A stretch of 64,000 nucleotides of DNA from contig NC_077224.1 in the NCBI RefSeq assembly GCF_024763615.1, positions 61,638,712 through 61,702,711 on the forward strand, read 5' to 3'. Position numbers and translations under genes: made by a program. Under the pieces are notes generated by a model. It was given only the letters and a program-made list of their open reading frames with translations, ran no database searches and was not told the DNA's origin. Shown here piece after piece: positions 60,563 through 64,000 of the stretch; within the stretch, counting starts at the first letter, position 1, and each line of letters begins with the position of its first letter. Source of the DNA: Phlebotomus papatasi. Taxonomy: Eukaryota; Arthropoda; Insecta; Diptera; Psychodidae.

Positions 60563-62417
60563 AATGCCCAGAATCTTCTATGTTCCATTTTCCGTAGTTT
60601 AGCCAAGACTGTTTCTTTCTCTTCACGAACACTTTCCCGTTCATCGGATTCTAGTTTCTAGTGAAACTTCTAGTGATCGTCTCCCGAATTTCAAATCATG
60701 ACCGCTGTAACTTTTATAGAAGATTGGACTTTTAAAAGATGTGATTGGCATTGTCACATTTTCATAAATTTAATTAGTAGTTAATTGAACCAGATCTATT
60801 TAGAGTTAAAGCATTATATTAAATTAAATGGATATTAAATGTTTTATAAGTACTTATGGTATTAGCTGAAAAACGGGCCTTAGTCAAAAACAAAATAATC
60901 AACATTTCTGACTTTTTAGAACGGCCACCAGATTCTTAGTTTCCTATTTTGCAAGAATAATGTCATAATTTTATGCATTAAAAATTGTAATTCTCATTTT
61001 CTTTATTTATTAATAAAAATTAATCTACTTCGATGCTTTTTATGTGACTGGCAATGGTGTTTGTGAACTAATAAAGAATTTGCAGGAGTATTTCGAATTA
61101 CGTTTATGAAATGTCATATTTTCTTTGGTAAATGCTTATGAAATTTCCTGCGCTACTATATTCTATATCATTGTCACGGCGATTGTCTTTAACATTTTTT
61201 ATAGGGATCCTCCTCAGTCCTATCTTGCGTTAAGATTTTAATTTCTTTCGTGTCGTCTTGAGAGCAATTTCTCCGTCAGCTTTTTGGATTTAACAGAGAC
61301 AATGACTGGTGATGATATTGACATTGCTTAATTGATTTTTGTTTGATGGCTCTATCTCAGGGCCCATCAGCTATTTGGGTCAGTGTTAATCCGGGAACAA
61401 TAAATGGGAACTGGAGGGTGGTACGCTAGTATCGTATTTATTCCCATAGGGCCCCCATGGTTTTCCCTAATATCCATTTCAATTCGTTATTTGAAGTCAG
61501 TGTTATACACACATTTACCATATCCTGAATAATCCATCAGATTCGCATAAAGTTGATGAAATCCTCGGAGAATATTATGCTATCACTGGAAATTTCCAAA
61601 TTCTCCACTACTGGACTGAATCGAATAACCCCCTAATATTGGCGCTCCCTTCGTCATTTTAATATTTAATCAACATCGAGAGTTCCGACACAAGTTTTTG
61701 GGGAACATTCCTCAGGCTTCCTGTGCGATGATGATTTAGTCCCTTGGCTAATTTTCAATTTTTAATGGATTAACCATAAAGTTTTTCAACGGACGCACTC
61801 AAATGTGGAGATTTGATTATGAATTATAGTCAATTTCTGGCAAGGGATCAAGGACTGGAACACAGTTCTTTGGTTACCCTGGTAAGGGGGTAAACATATG
61901 GACCATTATAATTTGTCGCATTTTTTACAAATTTTGTTTTAAAGATTTTTCCATATTGGTATTTAGGGTTAAATTTCGTTTTTAATACTATTTTTATGAA
62001 GGGTTTCACCATAAAGTTTTAAAAAGTGTTTTTTTTTTCGATTTTTAGGTCCCCTTGTGATTATCGTACAAAGTCGTTACCTCGAGGAGTTTTAATATTG
62101 CATAAACTCTTTTTACAAAAAATGTTCAATTTAGGAAATTCAAGGCAATTGCAAAATTAAAAACGAATCTAAACTTAATACAATCGGTTAAGAAATACTT
62201 TCTCAAGAGCTTTTTTAATATTAGACCTTGTAAGCAATTATGAGGAATGACTCAAGGGTGTTTTAGTATAAAGAAAGAAATGTCCGTCTAGACAGCCTTT
62301 TAAACGTGTCCGAAAATTTACAATTCATCAAATAATTTTTAATCTGTTCCATTTGTCAATATTATTTAAGCATTCTAATAATGAATATTATGAAAGACAT
62401 TGAAGTATCTACGAGAA
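60563..62417. other. Mostly unique non-coding stretch
   Basis: No gene or clear element. Short inverted text GGGCCCATCAG / ATAGGGCCC lies at 61361-61453, too weak to call. Confidence 0.35.
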
Positions 62418-63060
62418 TAGGGTAACGTGTGGTATTTCTGGACAATGTGCTTTTCGGGTCATTAATATGGGTATTTTGGAACACATCAAAAATCCTATAA
62501 ATATTTGTTTTCTAATTATTTTCAAGTTCTATATGAAATATTAAGCTCTTTGCGTATCAGATAAACACAAAATTTCTTAAATTTTATTTGATTTAAAGCG
62601 TGAAATACGCGTGAATTGTGAGCGTCACATTTCCCTTTTCACAAAACCTTCAGTTTGGTCAATTTTGCAGATGTTAACACAAACAGTGCTTCGTTTTTTT
62701 CGATTTAAGTCACTTTAAATGTGAAATTTAAACATAATTTTTATAAAAGAGTGAAGTTTAGGACTTCTAGTTAAAGGTAAATAATCAGGCTCGGTAAAAT
62801 TTATTTGCATAGTAGCGACTTTTGTCTGTCCTGAAATACCCAACTGTCCCGAAATATACCATTCTTACTTCTTTACATATTTTGCTATTTTGTATAAAAA
62901 ATGATGCACTTTTTAACACTTTTCGATAAGAATCTTTTTTGGATAGCATAAGGAACATAAATATCTGTATTAACAAAGAAAAAAATTATTTGAGAAGTCG
63001 TTAAGCTGTTTTAAATTTGAAAGAGCTAAAAAGTGTCCCGAAATACCAAACGTTACCCTA
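62418..63060. mobile_element. Inverted-repeat element L
   Basis: The 643-bp element has TA at both ends. The left end is TAGGGTAACGTGTGGTATTT and the right end AAATACCAAACGTTACCCTA. A GGTATTTCNGGACA-type motif is repeated: near 62430 and 62470 in the left arm, and inverted near 62824, 62848 and 63034 in the right. It is non-coding and of the TAGGG end type. Confidence 0.75.
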
Positions 63061-63661
63061 TATCTTGAACCTCAGCTCTATGTGATGATTTCTACGCCCG
63101 AAGGTGTGGACACTTACAACGAGCACTGAATACCTCAACAAATTGGATGTCTATAGATTTATGCGTTGTCAAACTGGCCTTGTTACATCACCAGGTAATT
63201 TATATAGCATATAATTGTGCCTTCAAGAATGTATTTGAATAACAATTCTGATACAAGAAGCATTTCCTTAAACATATGGCAAAGTGTGACTAACGTAATT
63301 CATAAGGCATTGTTTATGATCTTAATTAAGGTATAAATTTTCAATTTTTTTTAGAAAACTCATCGGATACTTTAAATATCGTTTTTAATCGTTTTTATTG
63401 GTAACTTCCATTAATAACCGTTGCAATTTTAATAGAACAACCAATTTCTCCAAATTGATATTATGGACGAGAGATTACCGAAAACCTAATGTCATTATCA
63501 TTAATCGTATATTCTCTAAATCGGAAATAAAAAAATGACTAAATCGTTAAATTAAGTTTCATAAGTTTTTATGAAAGTAAAAGCCTTGGAAAAGATAGAA
63601 CAGAAAGGCAATCATGATAGTTTTTTTTAAAGAGTACATCGAATCAAAAATTCTAAAATGA
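63061..63661. other. AT-rich non-coding stretch
   Basis: Nothing recognised. Confidence 0.4.
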
Positions 63662-63803
63662 TCGAGATTCTTTCCGTACAGAAGTAGATCTTGAAAAATT
63701 CGAAAATCTATTTGAAGATCCAAAAAAGAGACTTTCTTACTTCTTAATACTTTCGCAAGGTGGCGTAAGTTACATCCTGTTCGAATTTCGAAGTGCTCAA
63801 GTT
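63662..63803 (-). repeat. Dispersed repeat P, copy 2
   Basis: CGAGATTCTTTCCGTACAGA to GAATTTCGAAGTGCTCAAGT is the reverse complement of the P copy at 15742-15879, with small differences around 63745-63770. The sequence after it to the window end shows nothing recognisable. Confidence 0.65.
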
Positions 63804-64000
63804 GAAGCGGAATGAAAATGCGTGGTGAAGTTTTCGCGGTTTATTGAGTAGAACTGAACCAAATTACAATGGGTCGCGAACATTTTATAATGTCGCGACA
63901 TTTCTTGTATAAAAATAATAATAAATTTAATATAAATAATGAAAAGAGGAAGAGTAAAGGTGTCAAAGCAGGAAAAGTGCATTCTAAAAGTTAAGCATTT

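Overview
This window is eukaryotic, AT-rich, and almost free of genes. It reads as intergenic or intronic DNA of an insect, most likely a nematoceran fly. A sand-fly-like source is only a guess from overall texture. The insect assignment rests on dense short TA- and TTAA-flanked inverted-repeat elements, a tRNA-derived SINE with an (AAT)n tail, an RNase H-type LINE fragment, and an LTR element whose primer site matches the 3' end of insect tRNA-Lys. I see no intact host protein gene, rRNA or tRNA gene, or CRISPR array. The short open frames present are what AT-rich non-coding DNA gives by chance. The one convincing coding trace is a decayed LINE C-terminus at 59.5-60.5 kb.

Layout. 0-6 kb: non-coding DNA with a diverged dispersed repeat (here K) and two hAT-like relics with 8-bp target duplications. 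6-8.2 kb: a three-level nest, a TA-MITE (A) inside a TTAA-flanked element (S) inside another MITE (Q), plus MITEs B and E. 8.2-22.7 kb: mostly unique sequence with scattered inverted-repeat elements (Y, G, F, W, AA, B, a Tc1-like element H, foldback J). 22.7-23.9 kb: a GC-richer block of unknown origin interrupted by MITE Q. 24-33.8 kb: unique blocks plus a 35-bp LINE tail, MITE BB, element CC, a double foldback M, a 957-bp TTAA element X and MITE B. 33.8-34.15 kb: a SINE.

36.0-41.8 kb: the largest feature is a complete, apparently young LTR retrotransposon on the minus strand. Its two 1002-bp LTRs look identical. It has a tRNA-Lys primer site, a polypurine tract and a 4-bp target duplication, but no recognisable gag or pol, so it is a LARD-like non-autonomous element. 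It sits inside an older MITE (U). 42-52.3 kb: further MITEs (A, B, N, R, C, D) and a local K array. 52.3-58.6 kb: mostly unique DNA with a mariner-type MITE I and a K copy. 58.6-60.6 kb: a second nest combining half of C, a truncated S, N-like arms, the LINE fragment and MITE O. 60.6-64 kb: unique DNA, element L, and an inverted copy of a repeat also present at 15.7 kb.

The elements do not form a pathway; they record layered insertions. Several families with unrelated interiors share TAGGG-type ends, a TA target and subterminal arrays of a family-specific short motif. I consider this the most interesting unexplained pattern here. Letter names (A, B, C ...) are local labels only. All boundaries were read by eye, without alignment software.
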